Source: Salvelinus alpinus (taxonomy: Eukaryota; Chordata; Actinopteri; Salmoniformes; Salmonidae). Taken from it: a stretch of 64,000 nt of DNA. The translations under genes were made by a program, and so were the position numbers. Shown one piece after another: positions 15,201-27,105 of this stretch. The first letter of the stretch is position 1, and each line of letters opens with the position of its first letter. The stretch covers positions 16,106,572 to 16,170,571 of the forward strand of contig NC_092091.1 of assembly GCF_045679555.1 (NCBI RefSeq), given 5' to 3'. The notes beneath the pieces are model-generated. The model searched no databases. It was given only the letters and a program-made list of their open reading frames with translations, and was not told the origin of the DNA.

Positions 15201-18200
15201 CAACAACACGTCTGCCACACTGATCCTTAACACTGGGGCCCCTCCTGTATTCCCTGTTCAACTGCGTGGCCAAACACGACTACAACACCATCATTAAGTT
15301 TGCTGACGACACAACAGTGGTAGGCCTGATCACCGACAATGATGAGATGGCATATAGGGAGGAGGTCAGAGAACTGGCAGTGTGGTGCCAGGACAACAAC
15401 CTCTCCCTCGATGTGAGCAAGACAAATGAGCTGATCGTGGACTACAGAAAAAGGCGGGCCGAACAGGCCCCCATTAACATCGACGGGGTTGTATTGGAGC
15501 GGGTCGAGAGTTTCAAGTTCCTTGGTATCCACATCACCAACGAACTATCATGGTCCAAACATACCAAGACCGTCGTGAAGAGGGCACGACAAAACCTATT
15601 CCTCCTCAAGAGACTGAGAAGATTTGGCATGGGTCCCCAGATCCTCAAAGGGTTCTACAGCTGCACCATCGAGAGCATCCTGACCGGTTGCATCGCAGCC
15701 TGGTATGGCAACTGCTCGGCATCTGACCGTAAGGCGCTACAGAGAGTAGTGCGAATGGCCCAGTACATCACTGGGGCCAAGCTTCCTGCCATCCAGGACC
15801 TGTAGAATAGGCGGTGTCCAGAGGAAAGCCCAGAAAATTGTCAGACTCCAGTCACCCAAGTTATAGACTGTTTTCTCTGCCACTGCACAGCAAGCGGTAC
15901 TGGAGCGCCAAGTCTAGGACAAAGGCTCCTTAACAGCTTCTACCCCCAAGCCATAAATAAGACTGCTGAACATTTCATAAAATCACCACCGGGCAATTTA
16001 CATTGACTGACCCCACCCCCCCCTTTTTGTACACTGCTGCCACTCGCTGTTTGTTTGTTACCTATTCATAGTCACTTAGCCCCCACCTACATGTACAGAT
16101 TACCTCAACTAGCCTGTACCCCCGCACACTGACTCGGTACCGGTGCCCCCTGTATATAGCCACGTTATTCTTATTGTGTTACTTTTTTAGTCTACTTGGT
16201 AAATATTTTCTTCTTCTTGAACTGCACTGTTGGTTAAGGGCTTGTAAGTAAGCATTTCACAGTTAAGTCTACACTTGTTCTATTCGGCGCATGTGACAGT
16301 TTGATTTGATACAGCTGCCCAGTGGGAAGCACCTCAGGTCGGCAGCCACCTCAATACAACACAGGTGTGCACTGGTCATTCGCACATGCTCGTCGTCATT
16401 CCCGAAGGCAGTAACGTTAGCTTATTGCCACTGTGACATTCAGATGGTGACCAATATTACAGGTTATTTCTTGCTCGCACATCGAAACATAACTCTTTTT
16501 AACTAGCGCCCGGCCTTTAATGTCTTTTTGTGTGTGAAGCCGAAGCTAAACTTACCACATAGTGTGGATAATTGTGTCACCAACAGTACTTTTACAAGCA
16601 GCTTCAAATGGCAAGGGGCGTAGCATGTAATGACGCAATGCTAATGGACGTTTCTTGTGGGGTGTTCATTGTAGTAACTGCAGTCTGCAGATAGATATTG
16701 GGTGGATTGGATTATGCTGAGCCGCAGGGCACCGATCTATGGCCTGTGATGTGAACACGCAAAAGCAGAGAGGGAGGAGTGACCTTCTCAAGTGGAACAG
16801 CACAGTAATTTTATTCAAAGTAATCACTTTCGCACATGAAAACACAATCCTACTCATTACTCTGAACTGCATAACATTTGTTTTGAGACGACTTCGACCG
16901 TGGCCTTAACCACTGAGGTATAATGAGAACAAGATGTCCGATCATCGTTTAAGGGGGAGGGGCTATACTGCACCTAAGATTTCTCATTACATTCATGGTC
17001 CTTCAATTCTCTACAACCCAACCCCTATTTTTCAAGGACTGACTGAACTGAATCCATTTGTCTCAACTGCGCAACATACCTCTTCAATTTGGGCACCTGG
17101 CAGGTCCGTATAGCTTCTCCCTATTCAAGGTAATCTACTCACGTTCGCATAGCCGATTCATTGACTTCTATATCCGGGTTGCATTCGGTTTATACCATAG
17201 AGCTAGAGGACTCATCTTTGTACCTGTGCCATTATAGCATCGGTGACAGCAAGGGCAAGCATTGAGACTATTTTCTTCTTCATAATTGGCTGATCCCTCC
17301 AACAGGGTCACAAGGAGGGATCAGCCAATGAAGTTGGAAGTCCTACCCAGTTGATGACATTAAAATGGTAGAAGCCTACAATGGCGCTGCCCATACTAAT
17401 ATAGCCAGAAGAGTCCCATCTCATTCTCTATGGTTTATATGGACCAACATTATATGCGAACTGAGCGTGAGTGTGCACAGGGAGCAGCGACAATTTTGAA
17501 TTAATATAAAATGTTAATATCTTCGTCTGAGTGAAAGAAAAAACGCTTGAGCGACAATTATTAGAATAATTCAATAGATGATTAGTGTACGAGGATGACT
17601 GTCTTATTAGTCATTTTCAAATTTGACTTCTCTATATGGCCGTCTATGGAAATTGTCTTTCTAGGACGGGGTCAATTAAACTGCAGTATCGAAGTAAATC
17701 TGTATGAGCAGTTGAAACCGTGATTCTAGACCAAGACCCTGGCCCTTTGCTTTGAACAGGGCACTTGGCTCACACCCTGACCTATGAAGCTAGCCACATT
17801 AAGGATAAGCCAAAATAGTGGAATTTGCGGTTCGCCTTCAAAATAAAAAGTTACTAATTGAAAGTGATACATTTATACAAACATTGGAATCATGTCATAT
17901 TGACAAAATGATACTAAACATGTTTGGAATATTGTGAATCAATTAATCTATACATAAGGCTGTACAGTGCAATGTGAATGTCTAATACTCAGTAGGTTGA
18001 CAGGTAAGCTTAAATGTGGCTAATTTCAGTGGTTTCAAAGTCCTGCAATGAGTTATGATGCTAAAATCATTCGTAAAAATCCAAATAACTTCACAGATCT
18101 TCATTGTAAAGGGTTTAAACACTGTTTCCCATGCTTGTTCAATGAACCATAAACAATGAATGAACATGCACCTGTGGAACGGTCGTTAAGACACTAACAG

Positions 18201-19077
18201 CTTACAGACAGTAGGCAATTAAGGTCACAGTTATGAAAACTTAGGACACTAAAGAGGCCTTTCTACTGACTCTGAAAAACACCAAGACATCCTCCTCCCT
18301 CATGTGGTACCCTTCCTGCAGGCTCATCCTGACATGACCCTCAAGCATGACAATGGCACCAGCCGTACTGCTCGTTCTGTGCGTGATTTCCTGCAAGACA
18401 GGAATGTCAGTGTTCTGCCATGTCCAGCGAAGAGCCCGGATCTCAATCCCATTGAGCACGTCTGGGACCTGTTGGATCGGAGGCTGAGGGCTAGGATTTA
18501 TGGATCCACAATCCATGGGTAAGGCTGTATAGTGATATAAGTATGCTCCCAATAAAATGTTAGTCTAATACATTCACAGTGCAATTAACTGATTTTATTT
18601 AATTTATTTTCTATTAACTAATTATTCTATTTTGTTGAATTTGTCACATTCGAACCTTGTTTAGCCTTATAGTCCATGATTTCACCATTTGACTTGCCTA
18701 GTTAAATAAATAAAAATACTTTCAATGAGGGACGTTTATTTAAGGCGGCTAGCTTCATATAGGGCATGCCCGGGAGCCAGCCCGGTTCCAAAACAAACGC
18801 AATCAACTTTCACCAGGTTGACCACACCAACAACATTACCAAATGAAATGTTTAGAAAAAAACGTTGCGATGCAACGCGTAACAAACCTGTTCTATGTAA
18901 CTTTATCTCCGGTTTCAGGAGGATATCAAGCAGCTTCTGTAGACGGGCGTTCTCCTCTTTCGATAGGGAATGTTTTCCCTGGTACTTTGTTATAGTTTTT
19001 TCAACGGCTCTAAACAACTCAGGAGCCGCTCTAAATCCCTGGTTGAAAATCAATCCCAACAACTCTATTTTAGACAT
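12296..19077 (-). CDS. C2H2 zinc-finger protein, two coding exons, 13 fingers
   Basis: A probable nuclear DNA-binding regulator. Exon 1 (19077-18888) begins [15 protein letters not shown] and encodes an N-terminal helical module (about 63 residues). Exon 2 (13926-12296) carries the rest. The donor ACAG|gtttgt and acceptor cttcag|ACC join in phase 1 to give [20 protein letters not shown], so the protein is 606 residues. Residues about 75-225 are acidic and serine-rich. Thirteen C2H2 fingers follow, the first two without the TGEKP linker. Fingers 3-12 are joined by TGEKP/TREKP/TNDKP-type linkers, and the last has CxxC with a longer His spacing. The N-terminal module is one I associate with the large teleost ZNF expansion; it is not KRAB. 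The orthologue is not identifiable by eye. The 5 kb intron holds a LINE and a Tc1 fragment. Confidence 0.85.
14534..16306 (+). mobile_element. L2/Rex1-like LINE in the zinc-finger gene intron
   Basis: Reverse transcriptase frames at 14725-15297 and 15266-15805 carry [52 protein letters not shown] (RT domain), [14 protein letters not shown] (the FADD catalytic box) and [20 protein letters not shown]. The frame shifts between the two pieces near 15250, and the 5' part is missing. The 3' end has the 'catttcacagttaagtctacac...ttgatttga' tail. It lies antisense to the zinc-finger gene. Confidence 0.88.
16307..17276. other. Zinc-finger gene intron, nothing recognised
   Basis: No exon or nameable repeat seen between the LINE and the hairpin at 17277. 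Confidence 0.4.
17277..17333. repeat. Near-perfect hairpin
   Basis: The arms 'ttggctgatccctcc' and 'ggagggatcagccaa' are exact reverse complements separated by 13 bases (aacagggtcacaa). Pairing extends outward through cttcat/atgaag with a two-base bulge. It has no coding potential and lies in the zinc-finger gene intron. Confidence 0.8.
18245..18530 (+). mobile_element. Tc1-like transposase fragment (another family)
   Basis: Plus-strand 18304-18522 encodes the catalytic end of a Tc1 transposase: [17 protein letters not shown] (second Asp block), then [25 protein letters not shown] (Glu block). The N-terminal part and terminal repeats are absent. It lies in the zinc-finger gene intron. Confidence 0.75.
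18888..19077 (-). CDS. Exon 1 of the C2H2 zinc-finger gene
   Basis: 63 codons plus one base. ATG is at 19077 and the donor sits at 18888/18887 (ACAG|GTTTGT). Its pairing with exon 2 rests on phase compatibility and on resemblance to the N-terminal exon of many salmonid zinc-finger genes (MSKI.LL..., VEKT...YQ, EIKLHRTD). The sequence upstream is TATA-less. Confidence 0.75.
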
Positions 19078-19147
19078 TTCTCCGAGAATCCTAGCTAAAT
19101 TATGGAATGCTTGGTAAACTAGCTAGAAGTTTATTTCTTTCGGCCAC

Positions 19148-19914
19148 GTGGAAGGCGGTAAGCGCACGACGAATCACTTCAGAGAGGACAAGTACACAAC
19201 CCAACAACGCGGGCCCCGGTTGCTTTCCCTGGACACAAACGATGACCAATCCGAGAGCATGAAATTAAACTGGAACTCCTTCTTGTGCATATTATACACG
19301 TCATTGAGCAGCACCATCTGTCTGTTGGCTGGTGTAGGAACAGATGAGTAGTGTTACAAAGTATACTGCATTTATACTCTAGTGTGGTTGGTGGCGGTAA
19401 TGCAACAAATATTGGATGTCAATCGCCATCAATGTACCTCGTCGAAGAAGACGCCCACATTCAGTTGCAATATTATGAATGTCTAAAATGATAATAATCT
19501 TGATATTGACTTTAGTGATCATAGCTTTATACAATGCAGGTTGGTAATATATCAAAATATGTGGATGTATCATTTTGTAGTAGTAGTCTATAGTAGGGCT
19601 AGCCTTTAGTAGCCCTTGATCATGACACTCAAAACAGATACATTAAGTTAATATATTGTTTTATCTTTCTCGTTGATGAGCGATAAAGGCCATGTGTTAC
19701 GAAAGCCGTATCGCAAGCGATGATTATTGACGTCGGGATTGTATTTCACATGAGCCACACGTGGGCGCCTTGAGTTTTCTAGCGCTAAATCCTTATATAA
19801 TGTCCCAACGCATGAAGGAAGTCTCAGTAGACAGGGGCGGTAGCGGGAACTGGTTGCCGGTTGGTACCTCCAAATATTTGTATAACTAAGCCAATATAGA
19901 CCACAGCCTGTCGT
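19148..19914. other. Upstream region of the zinc-finger gene
   Basis: Contains the presumed promoter side of the zinc-finger gene (a cacgtg E-box near 19145) and otherwise no gene that I can support. Confidence 0.3.
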
Positions 19915-20300
19915 TTACAATGGGAACAAATTACTCATAGTGGGCAGAACAAGCAAGGAGGTGGGCAGAGCCATGCACGAGCTAGCGAGATCCTATTAGC
20001 CCGTTCTAGCATACATCTGCATATTTCCGCCTACTGTGAAATTCACGTGTACAATAACGCAATTCGCCTTTCCATCCCTTCTAAACAACCCAATTTTTTA
20101 CGACTGTGGCAAAGGTTAAAGAGTACAAAAAGTAGTTTACTCTGTTCATAACCGATTGTAGTTTTGGGAACAGAAAACTGTACTGAGATCAAATGTTTAA
20201 TTGATGAGAAAATTTGCAGAAGTTAAAAATCTATCTCCTTCCATCTTTTCCCACTGCCGGCCACTGGGCTTCCTCTCACAACTATATTTGGTAGTGAGGG
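19915..20300 (+). repeat. Dispersed repeat, copy 1
   Basis: The block beginning 'ggaacaaattactcatagtgggcag' and ending 'atatttggtagtgagggg' recurs, diverged, at 59085-60236 in a deaf1 intron, where a foldback element interrupts it. It has no open frame. The family is unknown to me. Confidence 0.65.
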
Positions 20301-20375
20301 GAAACACCAAGCGGATTTTCACATTTACATTATGCTGAGTGCTTATACTTCTCGAATCTGGGTCAGACTGAGTCT

Positions 20376-20480
20376 ATGTCCGAAATGGCATGCTAGTCCC
20401 TAAATAGTGCACTATTTATGACCAGGGCCGACATATGGCTCTGGTCAAAAGTAGTGCACAATATAGTGAATAGGGACAGA
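20376..20480. mobile_element. Foldback MITE
   Basis: The arms 'ccctaaatagtgcactatttatgaccagggcc' (in two halves) and 'ggctctggtcaaaagtagtgcacaatatagtgaatagg' pair around a short centre. It is a small non-autonomous inverted-repeat element with no coding content. Confidence 0.7.
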
Positions 20481-20773
20481 CCTGACACACCCCTCTGACA
20501 TACGTAATACAGTTGCTAGATAGAGTGGGGTGTAATGTGGGATATAGGCCTATTATATAGAACCATAAGGACTAGAAAAGTAAAACTCAAAAAATATGTA
20601 TCTGGGATATACACTGAGTGTACAAAACATTAGGAACACCTTCCTAATGTTGAGTTGTACCCCCTTCTGCCCTTAAAGAGCCTCAATACATTGGGGCATG
20701 GACTCTACAAGGTGTTGAAAGCATTTAACAGGGATGCTGGCCCATGTTGACTCATGCTTCCCAGGGTGTTTTC

Positions 20774-23757
20774 TATGGAGCCAGATAGCTGCCAAAAGTT
20801 TGAACATACATAGTGCTAGGTTCGTAAGAAAATCCATACATAAATTGTTAGGATTGTAAGAAAACCCATGCGTGAAACATGAAACGTAAATGGGAAATTT
20901 CATCTGTGAGCAAACAAACACCATGTTACGATTATGGTCTAACATTTTAGGCTTGAACAAATCTTGTGTTACAATTCTGACGTACAATAATACCCTGCAG
21001 AGTTTTGGCAGTTTCATCTCATCTCACGCCTGTGAGGAGTGCAATGCGAACAAGTATAGCATATTATTTAAAAAAGTCAGGGAAACCAGAAAGAGGTATC
21101 CTGCATGTTTTCAAGTTAAAAGTCTCCATTCTCTATTACACCTCAGTTGAATTTACTTCACATTTAGGTAGCTAATGTCATGGATTTCTTTGCCAGCGCA
21201 AGTCTAGATAGCACTAGCTGTGTTATGCCTACAACAGTAAAGTTTCAGTCCACTAGGTGTATCTCTCTACAGTATGGGCATATCTCTGGGAGACGTGGAC
21301 ATCCCCATGCATGCACTTTATCGAAATGTTACTAATTTAATATTGCACCATCCCATTCACTGGGCTCTGTCTGTAATCATAACCAGTAGGATATACCAAG
21401 AATAATGAAACATAGAAGAATAATAATAGATGTTTTGTGAATCTTTTAATTATGTATGACCACTGGAGTCTTTGCCATCCAAAATATTTTTGTTATAGAA
21501 TATTTTGAAATGTATTTCATCACTCAAAATCTTGTCAAAGCATATTCTCGACCTAAACTGGGACATGCTTAACACTCCGGCCATCCTACAATCTAAGCTT
21601 GATGCCCTCAATCTCACACAAATTATCAATGAACCCACCAGGTAGAATGCCAAATCCATAAACACGGGCACCCTCATAGATATCATCCTAACCAACTTGC
21701 CCTCCAAATACACCTCTGCTGTTTTCAACCAAGATCTCCGCGATCACTGCCTCATTGCCTGCATCCATAATGGGTCTGCGGTCAAACGACCACCCCTCAT
21801 CACTGTCAAACGCTCCCTAAAACACTTTTTTTTTTTGCATTAGCATCGAATAGCCCCCGTGATATTCAACTTTTCAGGGAAGTTAGGAAAGCTAAGGCTA
21901 GCTTTTTCAAGCAGAAATTTGCATTCTGTAGCACAAACTCCAAAAAGTTCTGGGACACTGTAAAGTCCATGGAGAACAAGAGCCCCTCCTCCCAGCTGCC
22001 CATTGCGCTGAGGCTAGGAAACACTGTCACCACCGATAAATCCACTATAATTGAGAATTTCAATAAGCATTTTTCTACAGCTGGCCATGCTTTCCACCTG
22101 GCTACCCCTACCCCGGTCAACAGCCCTCCACCCCCCACAGCAATTCCCCCAAGCCTCCCCATTTCTCCTTCACCCAAATCCAGATAGCTGATGTTCTGAA
22201 AGAGCTGCAAAATCTGGACTCCTACAAATCAGCCGGGCTAGACAATCTGGACCCTCTCTTTCTAAAATGATCTGCCGAAATTGTTGCAACCCCTATTGCT
22301 AGCCTGTTCAACCTCTCTTTCGTATCGTCTGAGATTCCCATAGATTGGAAAGCTGCCGTGGTCATCCCCCTCTTCATAGGGGGAGACACTCTAGACCCAA
22401 ACTGCTACAGACCTATATCTATCCTACCCTGCCTTTCTAAGGTCTTCGAAAGCCAAGTTAACAAACAGATCACCGACCATTTCGAATCCCACCGTACCTT
22501 CTGCGCTATGCAATCTGGTTTCCGAGCTGGTCATGGGTGCACCTCAGCCACGCTCAAGGTCCTAAACGATATGATAACCGCCATCGAGAAGAGACAATAC
22601 TGTGCAGCCGTATTCATCGACCTGGCCAAGGCTTTCGACTCTGTCAATCACCATATTCTTATCGGCAGACTCAACAGCCTTGGTTTCTCAAATGATTTCC
22701 TCGCCTGGTTCACCAACTATTCTCTGACAGAGTTCAGTGTGTCAAATCTTGCGGAATTATTTTAAATAAATATAGCCTCTAAATAAATGTTAAACAATAT
22801 AGTTTAAGAAGCACATGCAGTGGCTGATAAAGAAAACAGATCTGGCAGTAAGAATAGGCTATAGATAGTCTTGACCATTTGGGACCCCTTGGCAATTTCG
22901 CTCAGGACAGGTTACAGTCAAGACTTAATCAATATTTTGTTAAGTCTCATTTATTGATATGGATATAGCCTCTGCGTGATGGGATTGTGCAACGTAAATG
23001 GTTTTAACAAGCCTACATACAGAGTGGAATTCATTAATACAACAGTCAAAATGCCTAATATAAGGCCTACAGTCTGTGTTCCCAAATACTGGAAAAAGTG
23101 TGATTCATTAGTTTACATGATCACTACAGTAGCCACACGCGGCTATACAAATGTATTATGCAATAATATGGCCATTAAATAACACACAACAGCATGGCAT
23201 ATTCAGATAGTGGAATAAGCCTAAATCATATTTACTTTCTATTTTGCAGCTCAGGCGGTTTTTCTAGACAATGCTCTTCTGTGTCTTCATAGTATCATTC
23301 TCAAACAAGTCATTTGCTGAAGGCCCAAGCCTATAGTATGCCATCTACTAATATAACGTCATTATCGAATTGCGTTCTAAAACAAGCTCTAGACTTTCAT
23401 TTTGGAAATGAAACCGGAAGCTGCAAAGCATCTCTAACGTCTGGGCTAGAGTTGCGTGATTGACTAGTTAACTTTGACTAGCTACGTTTGGTTCATGTCC
23501 TTTGCACATGCCACATTCCTGACAAAGGTTTGTACAGATAAAAAAAGATCTGTAACCGAGTAAAGGGAGACTTAATGTAAGAATTGATAGAATTCATTGT
23601 CGTAACATAGGGTTTGTACATTCACAGATCTAATTTAACAGTTATGTTCCATGTTTAACACATGGCTTTTCTTACGATCCTAACAATTTATCTAAGGATC
23701 GTAAGAAAATATAAACGATAGATACGTTCAACCTTTTGGTAGCTATCAGGCTCCATA
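20774..23757. mobile_element. Inverted-repeat element with GTTTTC target duplication (inner insertion)
   Basis: It starts TATGGAGCCAGATAGC and ends GCTATCAGGCTCCATA. The inverted match continues inward for well over 100 bases (for example 'aaattgttaggattgtaagaaaa' in halves at 20847 and its partner near 23680). The hexamer GTTTTC flanks both sides (20768-20773 and 23758-23763), a clean target-site duplication. No transposase is visible, and a LINE piece occupies about 21550-22747. Part of the body is duplicated, inverted, at 27106-27770. Confidence 0.65.
21550..22747 (+). mobile_element. RSg-1-like LINE fragment
   Basis: Plus-strand coding resembles the copy at 7856-9797: ENKSPSSQLPIALRLGNTV, then SGFRAGHGCTSATLKVL and AAVFIDLAKAFDSVNHH to FLAWFTNYS. 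The copy stops abruptly at about 22747 in mid-ORF with no 3' tail. That is unusual for a LINE and implies a later deletion. It is nested in the element at 20774-23757. Confidence 0.82.
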
Positions 23758-25123
23758 GTTTTCACACTTGGTCCCTTTCAGCCACATTTTGTAAACTCAG
23801 TGCGGTTCGCAGTGCGGTTCGCTTCTCGAGTGGTGGTCTGTGTTCGGTTTGCTTGAATTCTGTGGTCCGGTTCCCTTTTTAAGGGCAATGTGAACACAAA
23901 GCTCCCCAGGTTCGCTTGTTATTTCCCCCTCACCACACACTAGACTACTGCGATGCTGTTTCCCCTGTCCTAAATCCCCTTCACATTGGAGAGAAGATGA
24001 TGATGTGCAGGTTCGCAGAAAAAACTGGTGCTGTTTTTGGATATTGATTAGCGATTGTCAGAATGTACAGGCATTCCAAAATATGTGTAGAGTTTTATAC
24101 TGACTCGATGTTCAGATTATTTGTTTGCAATATGTTAATCTATATGTTGAGAGCGTCATAAACTGTTTATTCAATTGTGTGGGTGAATAGTGTGAGAAGA
24201 CAACATATTTGATGAAAATCACAACATAGGGTCCAAAATCCATTCTAGCTCTTAAAGGGGCAGTAGCCTACATTGGGTGCAACATTTTCAATTGGCCTAC
24301 AGCATTATTTAACCTGCATTTATTCTACTGGTATTTAATCTGTTACCAATAATATTTACATGTTAATATTATCTTCTGATTACAATTATTATGTCTAATC
24401 TTTTACCTACATGCAATCTATTAGCTTCCAAAATGTACATAGATATATCTAACTTTCCGATAACACATTCTGATGGAAGGCCTTGTCCTGTACTTTTACC
24501 CAGAGTGCATTGAGTGAATGTTAGAACAATTCTTGGTTCCTTTATAAACATAGCAATGTGAACGCAAGGAGGACTCAGATTTCAAAAAAGGTGAAGTGAA
24601 CTGCCAAAAGAGTTGAGTCCTCATTCCAAGGCAAGGTTAGTGTGAATACAAAGACAACCGAGTTCTTTAGCTTTATTTTTATCCCAGAGTTCACTTTAAA
24701 GAGGACTGAGATTGATTATTTTAAACAGGACTATATGTGAAAACACCCCCACAGTTGTGTTAAGTTGGCTGGATGTCCTTTGGCTAGTGGACCATTCTTG
24801 ATAAACAACGGAAACTGTTTAGAGTGGAAAAACCCAGCAGCGTTGCAGTTCTTGACACACTCAAACCGATGTGCCTGGCACCTACTACCATACCCCGTTC
24901 AAAGGCACTTAAATATTTTGTCTTGCCCATTCACCCTCTGAATGGCACACATACACAATCCATGTCTCAAGGCTTAAACACTCTTCTTTAACCTGTCTAC
25001 TCCCCTTCATCTACACTGATTGAAATGGATTTAACAAGTGAAATCAATAAGGGATCATAGTTTTCACCTGGATTCATCTGGTCAGTCTGTCATGGAAAGA
25101 GCATGTTTTGTACAGTCAGTGTA

Positions 25124-25948
25124 TGTTACTGTTAGTTCAGTGACAAAATATTGATTATGTGAATGCAATCAGAACGCACAAAGGGGTGAACAGTGTGAAA
25201 TTAGATAAAACATTTTGCTGTCAATTTATTCATATTGTTAAAGGGAAGGACAAACATTTCAACAGAAATAAGAACCAGGCACCTGAGTCTAAATCTTATC
25301 CGACCACAGCCAAGACAGACATATTGACACACCAGAAAAACAAATATACACAGCATTGTCTTGAGATTCAAACTGTCTAAAGCTGATGGGAGTAAGGAGT
25401 GGACTATGGTTTTAAGACTTCCTGTTTTCCCTATCAACCATTCATCAACATTGACACATGATAGCGTTGTAATCTGTATACACCTCTTTCATAACTTCTC
25501 AAATGTTTAAACATACCAATCTGTATATTTACCAAGAGTAAACCTCACACAGGGGAGTTGGGGGGCCTCTACAGGTCAAAGGTCAAATAAGGGTGCTTAT
25601 ATTTGTCATTTTTCACACACGTACAAGTTTGTAACCTGTACAAGTGTGTGGTGTGAAATGGAAATGTGATTTTTGCATATCCCACTCCCCCGGAGACACC
25701 CTTGGAGAGTGGGGCCACGGCCAGGAATCAGCCGTTATTGACGGTGACCCTGGAGCAATTAGGGTTTGCCTGCCTTGCTCAATGGCAGATTGACAGATTT
25801 TAGTAGGCCCAGTACAGTATTTAAAGAAGATACCAGAGTACAGGAAAGATATGTGTCATTACAAAGCCTTAAGAAGCCTGGATGAGAGCAAATCACCACT
25901 GGGATATTAGAGACTTAAACTTCTGCTTAAATACAACGCCACTCACTA
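25124..25948. other. Intergenic sequence, nothing recognised
   Basis: No exon, RNA gene or named repeat supported. Short open frames here lack any recognisable motif. Confidence 0.4.
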
Positions 25949-26056
25949 CCCACTGGGCACAGATGTCAATTCAAAGTATATTCCACAATGGTCCAATGTA
26001 ATTTCATTGAAATTACGTGGAAACAACGTTGATTCAACCAGTTTGTGTCCAGTAGG
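25949..26056. mobile_element. Short palindromic MITE
   Basis: The ends 'cccactgggcacaga' and 'tgtgtccagtaggt' are inverted partners, and the interior is also near-palindromic (tgatttcaatgaaatta-type centre, gtggaaacaacgttgattcaacc). A small non-autonomous element common in salmonid DNA, recognised from memory. Confidence 0.65.
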
Positions 26057-27035
26057 TAGTCCTTGACAGCCTCCACTGGTGCAGAATTATCATTATTTGG
26101 CTAAGGGGCTGCTGTCCCATTTCACATGCACCGGCTTTAAATAGTTTAGTGGACCAGCCCATGTGACCCTGGTGGGACAGTGTGTCAGAGATACTTGGGC
26201 CGATTTATGGTCCCAGTCTGCCCTTGCTTCATCACAACAGTTCTGCATACGGTTTGAGTCACACTGTGGGAAATGTTCAGATGTGTTCTAAATGTGTGTC
26301 GAGTGTACTGTACGTATGCATGGGGGTCAATTATAGTCTGTTAGGTTTTATTTTTGCTTTATTTGTTGAAAGATTGTAGGAAATGACAGTTTGACTGTAG
26401 TATATTATCAGAAAAAGAGATTCATAGACAATTTTTGTTAACCATATTTAACATACTGTACATGGCTATTATGAATCTGGAGGCATTGCTACAAAATACA
26501 TCTAAAATCAGCTTCATTTACACCAAATAAAATAATAAAAGTTGTTAACAGTAATCACACCAAGCAATGGTCCACAGCCTTGTAACTGGGTATTCTGTAT
26601 TTTATTAGGATAACCCATTACTCTTCCTGGGGTCCACGTAAAACATGAAACATGACATAATACAGAACTTTAATAGCCAAGAACAGTTATTTGAACACAG
26701 GGCTTTGAACTATTTTGTGCTCAAACAGCGTACTGTACAAGATGCAACCGTAGTATGGCCAATATGTAGAAACGTCACAAAACATATTGGATAAATAATA
26801 TTGTGTATATTGTGTGCTCTATTGAAGGGTCTGCCTTAAACTAACTGACCCTCATAGGCTAATTATAAAACATACTCACCTGTTAATATAATTTTAATAA
26901 AAAGATATACATTTATTTTGATCAAATCTGAATAGAACGAGGAATATACTGAATTCAAAGTCTTTATTTTGTGTCAACATTTATATTCTACTTTTTACCC
27001 ACCCTTTGTCATTTGTGTCATCTACATGTAGTCTC
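26057..27035. other. Intergenic sequence, nothing recognised
   Basis: AT-rich sequence without supported features up to the duplicated block at 27036. Confidence 0.4.
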
Positions 27036-27105
27036 AGATGAGGCATAATGACAAATAATGAAACTTAATTGTCGAGCACTTTAGACACTGAAATATATTT
27101 TCACA
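27036..27105 (+). repeat. 70 bp direct repeat, copy 1
   Basis: It begins 'agatgaggcataatgac' and ends 'atatattttcaca', and recurs nearly unchanged at 27772-27843. The two copies bracket an inverted copy of transposon body. Confidence 0.88.

Larger units (their letters stand above)
20764..24749. mobile_element. Inverted-repeat element (outer insertion)
   Basis: The left end GGGTGTTTTC pairs with the right end GAAAACACCC. Next to them, 'ttcacacttggtccc' (23761) and 'ggactatatgtgaa' (24729) continue the inverted match once the inner element is ignored. No transposase frame is visible. Superfamily uncertain, possibly hAT-like. It is interrupted right after its left end by the element at 20774-23757. 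Confidence 0.55.
20609..25123. mobile_element. Short Tc1-like element split by a 4 kb nest of insertions
   Basis: The left part (20609-20763) starts TACACTGAGTGTACAAAAC. The right part (about 24750-25123) ends in the inverted partner 'gttttgtacagtcagtgta'. Both match the intact-order copy at 3771-4443, whose 'cttcccacagttg' is the point where this copy is interrupted. Everything between 20764 and about 24749 was inserted later. Confidence 0.8.

Noticed and set aside
20673-21150. Open frames near 20.7-21.1 kb
   Set aside because: They lie inside nested transposon ends and have no recognisable protein motif.
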